This document shows positions 1 to 7,987 of a stretch of 40,269 nucleotides of DNA, in pieces. Position numbers and translations under genes: made by a program. The stretch spans positions 1 to 40,269 of the forward strand of contig MFOZ01000003.1 in NCBI GenBank assembly GCA_001784055.1, written 5' to 3'. Below the pieces are notes generated by a model. The model did not search any database, was not told where the DNA came from, and saw only the letters and a program-made list of their open reading frames with translations. Origin of the DNA: Candidatus Levybacteria bacterium RIFCSPLOWO2_01_FULL_42_15. GTDB lineage: Bacteria > Patescibacteriota > Microgenomatia > Levybacterales > UBA12049. How positions within the stretch are numbered: position 1 is the stretch's first letter; every line of letters starts with the position of its first letter.

Positions 1-238
1 GGATTACTGGGAATACCCCGTACACAAAAAACGGAAAACCTTTATTGATTGGATTAAAAGGAGACTGTTGAGGATTTATATATTCAGAAAAACTTTGCGG
101 TAAAGAGAGCGCGTTGCCAACCATCGTAAGGAATCGTTCATCAGGATGCAGATGGAAGGACTGATCCCAGTTTATGTTAAGGGTCCTAAGGAAAAACCCT
201 AAAATTACAATTGCGCTAAGAATGATCGCTGATTTCAT
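1..238 (-). CDS. GT-C family glycosyltransferase, N-terminal part (cut by window edge)
   Basis: Only the first 79 codons lie in the window; the gene runs off the left edge. It begins with an ATG that overlaps the TGA of the upstream gene (ATGA), so the two are translationally coupled. The N-terminus is a membrane helix (about residues 3-20) followed by a first extracytoplasmic loop with the motif HPDER at residues 31-35. That loop matches the HPDER loop of the preceding gene, including an R..N.NW segment before it and an F..YG.FP segment after it, so the two are tandem paralogs. In GT-C enzymes (PMT/ArnT-type) an acidic pair in this loop is catalytic; here that would be D33 and E34. The likely role is sugar transfer from a polyprenyl-phosphate donor outside the membrane. 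The acceptor cannot be told. Confidence 0.8.
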   Translation of the reverse strand, partial: MKSAIILSAIVILGFFLRTLNINWDQSFHLHPDERFLTMVGNALSLPQSFSEYINPQQSPFNPINKGFPFFVYGVFPVI

Positions 239-1839
239 ACACGTTTAAATATCAATACCTGTGGTCTATCAAATATGTTTGCCGTTTGTTCAAATCGGAA
301 CGTAGGATCCCCAAGATAGAGTATGTTGCACCATAGGTCACAAGGAGTTTCATAGACTTTCTTAAAGCCGCTTTTTTCATCAAAAAGATTTTGATAAAAG
401 GAGTGTCCTTTTGGGAAGACGTTGGGGTTTATCAGTCTTGAGGCAATGACTCGTTGGCTGGGAAGGATGATATAGTCAAACGTTTCTAAGTTAGGAACAA
501 TATCGTCTTGTTCTAGTTGATAGGTATTTAGAAGCGTAATGTTTGAAAACAAAGAGTTAAAGGGTAGAATCCCTAAATCGTATGCTTCGGTTGCGATGGA
601 TGCATTAAGGGAGATATGATTTTTTGCCCACTGCGCCGCCTGAATTCTGACATCTTTCTTCAAATGAACGGTTATTACATACGAAAGAGCATACCCAATA
701 CTCACAACACCTATGACACTTACTGCAATTATACTAATATAATTGCAGTAGCGAGCGGGTTGGGTTTTTGCATCGTTGTATTCTTTAGCAAGTAACCTTA
801 AGAAATCGGAAACGGAGATTGCGATCATAAGATACGCAAAGGGAAGAGTTGGCACCATATAACGGGTCCACTTGGCAAACAGAAATGCTTGAGAGAAAAA
901 AAGACTTGCGAAAAATCCAACAAGCAAAAATAAACCGGGATCGCGCCTTTTGAAAGCAACATAAGAAACGTACAGGAATGAAGGAATTAGTAGGAAAGAA
1001 AGAATCGGATTAAAAAGGAAAGGGTACACGTGAGTAAATTGAAACACAACCGGGATCGCACCAATAAAGACTTCTGTGTAAAAAACGGGCAGCCTTCCTA
1101 AGGCAACAGAAGCCTCGTACTGAATGCTAGAGAAAAATCCAGGATAATCTAAAACCGCAAAGGGGGATGTGGAAATGAAAACTCCCGAGGCAACAAAAAA
1201 GAATAAGAGGAGATGGGATACCAATGAGCACAACCGCTTTCTATATGCAAAAACGATTGCGCTAGCAAAAAGAGGAACAATTGCAAAAGAAGAAACTTTT
1301 GTTGAGAGAAGAAGACCTAAGGTCACAGAACTCCCCAGCCCATAGATACGTTTTTTTGTCGAAAGAAATTTATTCAGAAAATAAAACAGAAGAAGAAATT
1401 CAAATGAAAGCCACATTTCAAAGGTTCCAAGATGCGCAAATTGGATTAATCCAACACTAAAGATAGAGAGGGTAAAAGCAAAAAGCGCTGTTGTAGTGTT
1501 TTTTATTTGTTTTCCGACAATAAATACAAAAATGGTGAGAAGGATTGAAAGTATCGCTGAATACGCGCGGCTTACCAAAATTGCGGTTTCAAAAGAAACA
1601 ATAGGCTGCAATGCTTTCCATAGAAGAGAGCTAACATAAATGATGTAAATAGGGAATGTCCCATACGCAAAAAAGTGGGGATGAAGATTGGTTGGGAACT
1701 TAAGCTGGGAGACAGAGGAGGCAATATTTCTTTCATCAGGATGGAAAAAGAACGGCTCTCCCCAGTTGAGATTTGAAAACCTCCAAAAACAGGCGATAGT
1801 AATGAGTATAAAAATGAGAGCGTATCCTAAGACGCGCAT
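235..1839 (-). CDS. GT-C family (PMT/ArnT-like) membrane glycosyltransferase
   Basis: This is a 534-aa polytopic membrane protein with many hydrophobic helices over roughly residues 1-395 and a soluble C-terminal domain of about 140 residues. The first loop carries HPDER at residues 33-37; the D-E pair in this loop is the usual GT-C catalytic signature. Family knowledge suggests transfer of a sugar from a lipid-phosphate donor on the outer face of the membrane, but donor and acceptor are not shown by the sequence. The ATG overlaps the end of the FAD oxidoreductase gene by 13 nt, and the stop overlaps the ATG of a paralog, so it belongs to the operon running leftward from pilN. Assignment to GT39 rather than GT83 is uncertain. 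Confidence 0.82.
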   Translation of the reverse strand: MRVLGYALIFILITIACFWRFSNLNWGEPFFFHPDERNIASSVSQLKFPTNLHPHFFAYGTFPIYIIYVSSLLWKALQPIVSFETAILVSRAYSAILSILLTIFVFIVGKQIKNTTTALFAFTLSIFSVGLIQFAHLGTFEMWLSFEFLLLFYFLNKFLSTKKRIYGLGSSVTLGLLLSTKVSSFAIVPLFASAIVFAYRKRLCSLVSHLLLFFFVASGVFISTSPFAVLDYPGFFSSIQYEASVALGRLPVFYTEVFIGAIPVVFQFTHVYPFLFNPILSFLLIPSFLYVSYVAFKRRDPGLFLLVGFFASLFFSQAFLFAKWTRYMVPTLPFAYLMIAISVSDFLRLLAKEYNDAKTQPARYCNYISIIAVSVIGVVSIGYALSYVITVHLKKDVRIQAAQWAKNHISLNASIATEAYDLGILPFNSLFSNITLLNTYQLEQDDIVPNLETFDYIILPSQRVIASRLINPNVFPKGHSFYQNLFDEKSGFKKVYETPCDLWCNILYLGDPTFRFEQTANIFDRPQVLIFKRV

Positions 1840-3107
1840 ATCAACTCTGCCGCTTTTTCTCCTTCTTGAATTGCGTAATTTGTTCCTCTATCCCAAGGAT
1901 AAATCTGTTGGATGTTAGATAAAAACACATGTCTAAGGGGAGTCTTAAAGGGAGGGAGTATTCGCGAGTAGTATTTGGGAATCACCGGTTGAGCAAAAGG
2001 AGATTTGAATACATGGTAGTTAATAATGTTTTTCCGGTAGTCCTTGTTGATTTTTTTTAAAAAAGGATCGTATAGGTCAAGAAGCTCATCAGCGCTCTTA
2101 AGAAAAAAGGGGTGGCACGGGTCAAGATATTTTCCTACGTATACAATGTGTTCATTATTATAATGCGCTTTGTCCATAAAATTCGTGTGTTCTACGATTG
2201 CGGTTGCGGGAGAGTTGAGGTCACAAATACTAAGCCAGTAGGTTTTATCTCTCATAAATTGTTTTTTAAGCCGCAGGATGAGATTTATTGATCCTAACCC
2301 GCGTAGGTCTTTCAGTTTTTTTTGATACTCGCTTGGCAGTTGGGGCGCTATTTGAAGAAATAGGGCACTTGGTACGGTTACCAGGAGTTTTTCAAAAGAG
2401 CGTTGTGTATGGATTTTTTTGCTTTGCATCTCAACAGAAACAGCATTCTCTGAAGAAATGTTTAAAACCGTGGTATCAAAAAGCACCTTTCCTCCCTCTT
2501 TTCGTATTTGATTGGTAAGTTCTTGAGCGAACATGAGAAATCCTCCTTTGGGATATGCAAGGTGTTGTGTTCTTTTTTTGATCCTAGCCCAGAACCACGC
2601 AAGGGAAATTTGCGCAGCGTAGTCACCGAATTTTAAAACAAGCTGAGGATTCCAGATTGTATCAAAACAACTCTGCCCCATGGCTTTTGCTAAAACTTGA
2701 GACGTAGAATATGCTTCCAGCGGTTTCCAAAAAGGATTAAACTTAAGAAGCCCCAATACAAAACCCATACGGATTTTTTCAACGGGAGAAAGCTTTGGAA
2801 ACCATAGGACACTTGATACGGAATCAAACTGATAGAGGGAGTCTTGAAAAAAGATAGATGTTTTTGGGCGTTTTATCACTACTTCCCAATTGAGTTTGCC
2901 GGCGAGTCCCAGCGCGGAGGTATCATTAGTAAACCAATGATGATAATGTTTCTCAAGGCTCCATTCCCAACCTTTTTCTTGAAACCCTACCGCAAGGCCC
3001 CCCGGATAGGACTCTTTCTCTAAAACAACTACGTTGTGCCCGCGGCGCACCAGAGAAAGAGCCGTAGCAAGTCCTGTGAATCCTGCCCCGATGATTCCTA
3101 TGTTCAT
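1827..3107 (-). CDS. FAD-dependent amine oxidase-type oxidoreductase
   Basis: The 426-aa protein starts with a Rossmann dinucleotide-binding motif (G7-x-G9-x-x-G12), an acidic residue ending the second strand (E30) and the downstream PGG of flavin oxidoreductases (residues 35-37). The C-terminus has the family's second FAD-contact signature (YPWDRGTNYAIQEGEKAA, near residues 405-422). This places it in the protoporphyrinogen oxidase / phytoene desaturase / amine oxidase superfamily. The substrate is unknown. Its position between a surface-protein gene (3 nt downstream of that gene's stop) and GT-C glycosyltransferases suggests a role in envelope sugar or polyprenyl chemistry, which is inference. 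No signal peptide is seen, so it is probably cytoplasmic or peripheral. Confidence 0.8.
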   Translation of the reverse strand: MNIGIIGAGFTGLATALSLVRRGHNVVVLEKESYPGGLAVGFQEKGWEWSLEKHYHHWFTNDTSALGLAGKLNWEVVIKRPKTSIFFQDSLYQFDSVSSVLWFPKLSPVEKIRMGFVLGLLKFNPFWKPLEAYSTSQVLAKAMGQSCFDTIWNPQLVLKFGDYAAQISLAWFWARIKKRTQHLAYPKGGFLMFAQELTNQIRKEGGKVLFDTTVLNISSENAVSVEMQSKKIHTQRSFEKLLVTVPSALFLQIAPQLPSEYQKKLKDLRGLGSINLILRLKKQFMRDKTYWLSICDLNSPATAIVEHTNFMDKAHYNNEHIVYVGKYLDPCHPFFLKSADELLDLYDPFLKKINKDYRKNIINYHVFKSPFAQPVIPKYYSRILPPFKTPLRHVFLSNIQQIYPWDRGTNYAIQEGEKAAELICAS

Positions 3108-3110
3108 AAT

Positions 3111-4457
3111 CTACGAACGGGTCTTTTGTAAAGAGAAGAGAACAGTAGAGGATATTGTAAGACCAAGCGCAAAAAGCGCCAAGGGGAAAACGTATGATGT
3201 TCCTGGTTCCGCAAGCTCGCCTCCTTTCCGAGAAGACTGCGCACTGGCGCTAGGAGTTGCCAAAAGTACTCCTGTCCCCGTTGGTTTCGGGATCAAGGTG
3301 GGAGAAGGGGATGGCGTGGGAGAGAGAAGAGGGATTTGCGTAGGCGTTATCAAAGGAACGCTTTCTTGCGCAAATACGCTAAAGGATTGTGAAAGCGTTC
3401 TGATTATTCCTGAGCCATCTTTGGTGGTTATTGTTATGATATGGTCTCCTGCCGCAAGAGGGGTTTCCGGACGAAAGGACCAATTGCCATTGCGATCTGT
3501 TGTCAGCGTAGTTTTTATTTCCGCAGCAGATTGAATAATGATTGCCACCGTTTCATTAGGAGCAGCGATTCCTCTTAGGAGAGGCTGTGTTTGGGTGAAT
3601 ACTTCATTTTTCTTAGGCGAGATAATCTGCGGAGGCCTTCCGCCGGAAGGAGAAGAGGTGGGAAACTTGAGAGAGGATGAAGGAGTACTTTCGGGCTGAG
3701 ACAAAGTAAAATCATCCTTAGAAAAATCATAATTGTTTGTAAGAGAAATGGGAGGTATCGATTTTGCTTGTTGCGCAAGGATTGTTATTGATGATGTGTC
3801 GGAAGGACCAATGATGGTAAGGGATATAATACTCGCTTGTCGTATCGTAGCAAGGGACAAGAGAGCACCGTTTCTTATATCTGAAAAGTTAAGATTGTAT
3901 GTGCCGTCTGTTTTGGCAAGCGTTGAAAGGGTTTGGGAGGATGAAGATTTAAGATAGACAATGGCTTTATCAGAACCGGTGTTCTCAGAAAACACTTTTC
4001 CCTTTGCAAGAAACAAAGCCAAGCTTGCATCAAGCGTTGGTCCCGTGGTGATCCGGAAGGGTTGGCCGTTATCTAAAAACGTTTTGTCAGACGAAGCAAT
4101 AGAAAAGAAATACGCGGTAGAAGGAATAAGAGCATGAACGCTTATATAGTGCAAGAAGTAGGCAGATGCGTTTCCCCTCTGCTTGTCGCGATCGTCTAAG
4201 ACAATAGTTTGGGTATTGTCGTTTGCTTTCGAGACGACAAGAGAGCCAAAAACGGCGCTCCGCGTCCTATAGGAAACAGTAAAAGAAGTATCGGTAACGT
4301 TGGTAATTTGAACATCTTGTGGGTCTATAGAGACGGACGCGGTTCCTAAAAAAATGGTTCCCTGTTGAGTAAGATAAGAAGTTGCCCATACGCCTATTAC
4401 GATAAGAACGGCTGCAACAAGCGTAGGGATGCGAGCATCTAAAACAGCATTTTTCAT
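3111..4457 (-). CDS. Membrane-anchored surface protein with FnIII- and Ig-like domains
   Basis: The 448-aa protein has an N-terminal hydrophobic segment (about residues 12-28), then an FnIII-like domain (about 43-142), a carboxypeptidase-regulatory-like beta domain (about 145-235) and a bacterial Ig-like domain (about 275-365; begins PPQIISPKKNEVF). A Pro/Ser/Thr-rich stalk (about 370-400) and a C-terminal transmembrane helix (about 423-442) with a short basic tail follow. The layout is that of an extracellular protein tethered at both ends or processed at the N-terminus. The start codon overlaps the upstream stop (ATGA at 4454-4457). Being directly after pilN-pilO suggests a pilus-associated or envelope scaffold role, but no catalytic motif is visible and the function is unknown. 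Confidence 0.72.
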   Translation of the reverse strand: MKNAVLDARIPTLVAAVLIVIGVWATSYLTQQGTIFLGTASVSIDPQDVQITNVTDTSFTVSYRTRSAVFGSLVVSKANDNTQTIVLDDRDKQRGNASAYFLHYISVHALIPSTAYFFSIASSDKTFLDNGQPFRITTGPTLDASLALFLAKGKVFSENTGSDKAIVYLKSSSSQTLSTLAKTDGTYNLNFSDIRNGALLSLATIRQASIISLTIIGPSDTSSITILAQQAKSIPPISLTNNYDFSKDDFTLSQPESTPSSSLKFPTSSPSGGRPPQIISPKKNEVFTQTQPLLRGIAAPNETVAIIIQSAAEIKTTLTTDRNGNWSFRPETPLAAGDHIITITTKDGSGIIRTLSQSFSVFAQESVPLITPTQIPLLSPTPSPSPTLIPKPTGTGVLLATPSASAQSSRKGGELAEPGTSYVFPLALFALGLTISSTVLFSLQKTRS

Positions 4458-4753
4458 AGCTGATTTATTTGTGAAGACTGAGTTGATTGTTCAGCCGGGG
4501 TAGGAAGTACTGCGGATTGGGTTGATTGGGCCGTTTCTGCTTGAGGTGTTTCAAATGATGGAGTAATCTTTTGGCGTTGTTTGAGGTTTTTGATACTAAG
4601 CGTATCGAAGTCAGGAGCGATAGACTCTATCTTTATCTGCAGATCTTTTGGAATCGTTGAGGAGACGGCGTTGTGATATACGCTAAATAGTATCCACGCA
4701 AGGACCATTACACAGGTAGACCCAAAAATGAAAAGAATATCTTTTTGTTTCAT
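4454..4753 (-). CDS. Small single-pass membrane protein of the pilNO operon
   Basis: I do not recognise this 99-aa protein. It has one transmembrane helix (about residues 8-27), a short conserved-looking segment (IPKDLQIKIESIAPDFDTLSI) and a low-complexity Gln/Ser/Thr/Pro tail. It starts just after pilO and its stop overlaps the next ATG, so it is firmly inside the operon. The size and position (directly after PilO) recall where PilP sits in Gram-negative pil operons, but no PilP sequence signature is visible. I therefore call it only a small partner of the PilN/PilO module. Confidence 0.6.
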   Translation of the reverse strand: MKQKDILFIFGSTCVMVLAWILFSVYHNAVSSTIPKDLQIKIESIAPDFDTLSIKNLKQRQKITPSFETPQAETAQSTQSAVLPTPAEQSTQSSQINQL

Positions 4754-4756
4754 ACG

Positions 4757-5368
4757 CTATTTTTTAAAGTATGCCTTTCCCGAGAGCGTAATTTGTTTTT
4801 CGTTCTGACTTGCAAGACTCGCAATGGACACATTCTCAATTGTCACGATCCGCTCAAACTCCACAAGATTGGCAAGAAGACGCGCAACATCCTCATTTGT
4901 TCCCTTCGCAGTGAAGGTAAATGCGAAAGAAGCATACGTATGGGTGATGTCCTTTTTCAGAAGTTGGAGTTCTTCTACCTGGATGAGAGATACAGAAATC
5001 CTATTATTTGTAAAAAGTGTCTGAAGCTGTCCGACAAAAACAGCAATAGCGGGGTCCTGCGGAAGTGCAGAAAAGATAAATGGGAGATCCGTACCAAGCG
5101 CGTTGTATTTTTGCTGGAGAGTGCTTAAGTTGGCATTTTTTTGCTTAATACTCACATAGACGGCTTTACTATCCGAGAGCTGTTTTCTTAATTGGGTAAT
5201 CGTTGAGAGTGTCGGGCTTACCGCAAAAAAACCAAACAGCGCTACTGCGATAAATGTGAAGCTTAACATAGTAGCCTTACGCAACTCTTCTTCTTTGAGC
5301 CGAGGAGCAATCCGTATATACGAATTTTTTAAAAAGTCCCTTACTATATAGGTGCGTTTGGTAATCAT
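4757..5368 (-). CDS. pilO: PilO-like type IV pilus inner-membrane alignment protein
   Basis: A bitopic protein with a short basic cytoplasmic N-terminus, one transmembrane helix (about residues 36-56), a predicted coiled coil just after it, and a C-terminal alpha/beta domain. This is the PilO architecture, and the gene follows a PilN-like gene. PilN and PilO form the inner-membrane platform linking the pilus motor to the machine. Two starts are possible: ATG at 5386 (overlapping pilN by 17 nt) and ATG at 5368, one base after the pilN stop. I prefer the latter because it abuts the stop; neither has a clear Shine-Dalgarno. No pilM, pilB or pilC gene is in this window. Confidence 0.72.
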   Translation of the reverse strand: MITKRTYIVRDFLKNSYIRIAPRLKEEELRKATMLSFTFIAVALFGFFAVSPTLSTITQLRKQLSDSKAVYVSIKQKNANLSTLQQKYNALGTDLPFIFSALPQDPAIAVFVGQLQTLFTNNRISVSLIQVEELQLLKKDITHTYASFAFTFTAKGTNEDVARLLANLVEFERIVTIENVSIASLASQNEKQITLSGKAYFKK

Positions 5369-5369
5369 G

Positions 5370-5906
5370 TTATTTTTTAAAAACAATATTGAGACTAAAC
5401 GCTATGGTCGATGTGGATATCCTATTGTCAATTTTGTCAAGAATCGTCGTTTGCACGTCGGGGAGCTTTTTAATTGATTGGATAAGCGTTTTAAGAGATT
5501 CTCCGGATCTGGTGTTTGCTTTGATACTCATGCTTTTTGTTGTGAGGGCAAGACTTGTTGTGGTAATATCTTGTGGGATAAGGTCGGTAATCTCAAAGAA
5601 CAACCCAACGTTTCTCTTTGAGGAAGATGCCAGCTCAGACGCAAATGAAAGTCGCTCCTGAAGATTTCTAAACGTTTTTTCCTGTTCTTTAAACAACTCA
5701 AGGATTTTCTGCTCTTGTTTTGTATTATCTCGCAGATCGATAATTTCTCGATCCAAAGAGAAGCGATACAGGAACGCAGAAAGCGCAATAATTTCCGTAA
5801 CAATAATAATTACTCTCCCTGCGCTAAGAGCCCAAGCTAAAAATCGGTCAAAAAAACTCTTATGCTTTCCTTTAACAAGGTTGATAAGGGCAGGTTTACT
5901 ACTCAT
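5370..5906 (-). CDS. pilN: PilN-like type IV pilus assembly protein
   Basis: A 178-aa bitopic protein with an N-terminal cytoplasmic stretch beginning with an INL segment at residues 8-10, as in PilN, where that region binds PilM. One transmembrane helix (about 31-49), a coiled-coil-prone region (about 52-100) and a small C-terminal domain follow; the ITDLIPQDI segment near residue 105 matches the start of the PilN ferredoxin-like fold. It is the first gene of a leftward operon with its own promoter just upstream (TTGACA, 17 nt, TAGACT) and an AGGA-type Shine-Dalgarno about 8 nt before the ATG. The missing pilM is expected elsewhere in the genome. Confidence 0.72.
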   Translation of the reverse strand: MSSKPALINLVKGKHKSFFDRFLAWALSAGRVIIIVTEIIALSAFLYRFSLDREIIDLRDNTKQEQKILELFKEQEKTFRNLQERLSFASELASSSKRNVGLFFEITDLIPQDITTTSLALTTKSMSIKANTRSGESLKTLIQSIKKLPDVQTTILDKIDNRISTSTIAFSLNIVFKK

Positions 5907-5921
5907 GGGGTATTCCTATTT

Positions 5922-5950
5922 AGTCTATGCGTTTTTGGAGTCTTTGTCAA
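5922..5950 (-). promoter_or_regulatory. Sigma70-type promoter for the pilN operon
   Basis: On the minus strand a perfect TTGACA (5950-5945) is followed after 17 nt by TAGACT (5927-5922). The -10 ends 15 nt before the pilN ATG, leaving room for a short leader with an AGGA motif. Confidence 0.65.
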
Positions 5951-5962
5951 AGGGAAGAAGAC

Positions 5963-6271
5963 CTATTTTGAAGCTGTTTTTTGAGAAGAGGAGGAAGACG
6001 GTTTCAGTCCTTGTTTATCGAAGGACAATTTTTTCTTTGGTTTTTTTCTTTTAGCAAGCATTGATTTTATTCGAGCGGCTTTGTTTACATGGATAATGTG
6101 TTTACGGGCGACTCGATCGGTAAACGAAACAGCCGCCCGTACTGCTTTTTCGGAACCGGTTTTTTTTGCGCTGCGAATAAGCTTTTTAAGAAAATCTTTT
6201 TGTTTTCTGTTGTGCGCAGTTCGTTTGATGTCGACTCGCTGTTTCTTTTTTGCTGATTTTATTACTGGCAT
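5963..6271 (-). CDS. rpsT: 30S ribosomal protein S20
   Basis: A 102-aa, very basic helical protein with the S20 pattern: MPVIKSAKKKQR start, a long Lys/Arg-rich helix, and a central segment ending in HVNKAARIKSML. S20 binds 16S rRNA early in 30S assembly. It is slightly longer than the usual 85-90 aa because of a C-terminal Lys/Ser-rich tail (about residues 75-102). It stands alone, reading away from murJ, with its own promoter. The -10 box ends 6 nt before the ATG, so the mRNA is predicted to start at or within a base or two of the start codon. Confidence 0.93.
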   Translation of the reverse strand: MPVIKSAKKKQRVDIKRTAHNRKQKDFLKKLIRSAKKTGSEKAVRAAVSFTDRVARKHIIHVNKAARIKSMLAKRKKPKKKLSFDKQGLKPSSSSSQKTASK

Positions 6272-6277
6272 GGGCTT

Positions 6278-6306
6278 ATTTTAGCATGCTATACTTGGAA
6301 AGACAA
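6278..6306 (-). promoter_or_regulatory. Extended -10 promoter for rpsT (predicted leaderless)
   Basis: Minus strand: TTGTCT (6306-6301), 17 nt, TAAAAT (6283-6278), with TG one base upstream of the -10 (TGCTAAAAT). Only 6 nt separate the hexamer from the rpsT ATG. Confidence 0.72.
6287..6295 (+). promoter_or_regulatory. Extended -10 promoter for murJ-lepA
   Basis: Plus strand TG-C-TATACT (6287-6295), 12 nt before the murJ ATG. The TG is supplied by the palindrome AGCATGCT (6283-6290), which also supplies the TG for the rpsT promoter on the other strand. No good -35 is seen at 17 nt. Confidence 0.62.
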
Positions 6307-6307
6307 C

Positions 6308-7972
6308 ATGCAGGGAAACCTACTCCAAAAAGGCATAGACATATTTCTTAAGCGACAGACCAATATTCTTTCCGCGGCGTTTGTCATTATGGCAACCGTA
6401 TTGCTTTCCCAGTTCTTGGGAATTATAAGACAGCGCCTGTTGGTTTCTGTATTTGGTGCTTCTGATACCCTTGGGGTATATCTTGCCGCGACACGACTTC
6501 CCGATTTTATCTTTCAGCTTATTATCGCCGGTGCACTTTCTTCCGCGTTTATTCCAGTGTTTTCGGATTTTTTAACCAAAGGAAAAGAAAAAGAGGCCCA
6601 CAAAATGGCATCAACCCTTCTTATGCTTGGCATGCTTTTATTTGCCTCTGTTGCCCTTGTGCTGTTTATTATGGCGCCATTTTTTCTGAAAGTTTTTAAT
6701 CTTGGGTTAGGCTTTTCACCGACACAGATGGAACTTATGGTTCATATCATGAGAATTATTATTTTTGGTCAATTCATATTCATTGTGGGGACTTTCTTTT
6801 CGGCTCTCTTGCAATCCTACAACCACTTTTTTATCCCCGGTTTTGCTGCGGGAATGTATAACCTTGGCATTATTATTGCTCTTATTACTCTTCCTCCTGT
6901 TTTAGGAATTTTTGCTCCGGCGGTTGGAGTTCTTTTTGGAGCGTTTCTTTTTGTTCTCTTTCAGCTCCCAATGGTCGCAACAGTAGGATTCCATTTTCGG
7001 CCTTCTTTTTCTCTTCGAATCGAAGGCGTGATGCAAGTGGTAAAGCTTATGTGGCCAAGAACTCTTGCAATTGGTATTTTCCAAATGGGCGCTTTAGTGA
7101 CGCTTTCTTTAATATCGTTTCTTCCTTCTTCCGGAAGAAACTACGTAATTTTTGACTACGCACAAACACTTGCGTTTGCCCCCATTGTCTTATTTGGTCA
7201 AGCAATTGCCCAAGCGGTATTCCCTGTATTGTCACGGGAGAAAGATCGGCTTGAAGAGTTCAAGAGAACGTTTATCACAAGTTTCAATCAGATATTGTAT
7301 CTTATTTTGCCCGTTTCCGTTCTTTTTTTAGTCTTGCGAATTCCCATTGTGCGCCTCGTTTTTGGGGTAGCCGAATTTGATTGGGGAGCAACGGTTCTTA
7401 CCGGTAAAACACTTGCATATTTTTCCGTCTCAATGTTTGCCCAAAGCCTTGTGTATCTTGCGTCAAGAGGATTTTATGCGCTTCATAATACCAAAATCCC
7501 TCTTATTGTTGGGGGTATCGCAACGGGGGCAATGCTTGTTTTAGGGGGCGTTTTTATTCTTATATACCATTGGGGAGTTGAAAGCATTGCGATTGCATAT
7601 TCTTTTGCGAGCATAGTACATTTCATAATGCTTTTGTTTCTTCTGGATAAAAAAGTAGGAGGATTTGAAAAGCGCGTTCTTTTGGTATCAGCCGCAAAAA
7701 TAGGACTTGCAAGTTTGTGCACGGGATTTGCTTTATACATTCCTATTAAGCTTTTAGATCAATTAGTCTTTGACACAACCCGCACGATTAATCTACTCAT
7801 TCTTACCGGAATTTCAAGTTGTGCGGGCATCTCTCTTTATGTGTTTCTTACATGGTTTTTCAACGTTCCTGAGGCCACTACGTTTTTAGTTTTGTTTAGG
7901 CGTATCGGTAATTGGAAAGAGGTTTTGGGAAAAACAGAAGAGATTATTGATACCACAACGGTTAAACCATAG
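6308..7972 (+). CDS. murJ: Lipid II flippase MurJ (MviN family)
   Basis: A 554-aa polytopic membrane protein with about 14 predicted helices. It shows MurJ/MviN family signatures: the ILSQFLGIIRQRLL-type start (near residues 33-46), the DFIFQLIIAGALSSAFIPVF segment (about 70-89), and FGQAIAQAVFPVLSRE in the middle. MurJ moves the peptidoglycan precursor lipid II across the cytoplasmic membrane. The gene leads a two-gene operon with lepA, which starts 16 nt after its stop. The ATG at 6308 is supported by the extended -10 box 12 nt upstream; no Shine-Dalgarno is visible. Length is normal for the family. Confidence 0.92.
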   Translation: MQGNLLQKGIDIFLKRQTNILSAAFVIMATVLLSQFLGIIRQRLLVSVFGASDTLGVYLAATRLPDFIFQLIIAGALSSAFIPVFSDFLTKGKEKEAHKMASTLLMLGMLLFASVALVLFIMAPFFLKVFNLGLGFSPTQMELMVHIMRIIIFGQFIFIVGTFFSALLQSYNHFFIPGFAAGMYNLGIIIALITLPPVLGIFAPAVGVLFGAFLFVLFQLPMVATVGFHFRPSFSLRIEGVMQVVKLMWPRTLAIGIFQMGALVTLSLISFLPSSGRNYVIFDYAQTLAFAPIVLFGQAIAQAVFPVLSREKDRLEEFKRTFITSFNQILYLILPVSVLFLVLRIPIVRLVFGVAEFDWGATVLTGKTLAYFSVSMFAQSLVYLASRGFYALHNTKIPLIVGGIATGAMLVLGGVFILIYHWGVESIAIAYSFASIVHFIMLLFLLDKKVGGFEKRVLLVSAAKIGLASLCTGFALYIPIKLLDQLVFDTTRTINLLILTGISSCAGISLYVFLTWFFNVPEATTFLVLFRRIGNWKEVLGKTEEIIDTTTVKP

Positions 7973-7987
7973 TGTTTCTTCAAAATC

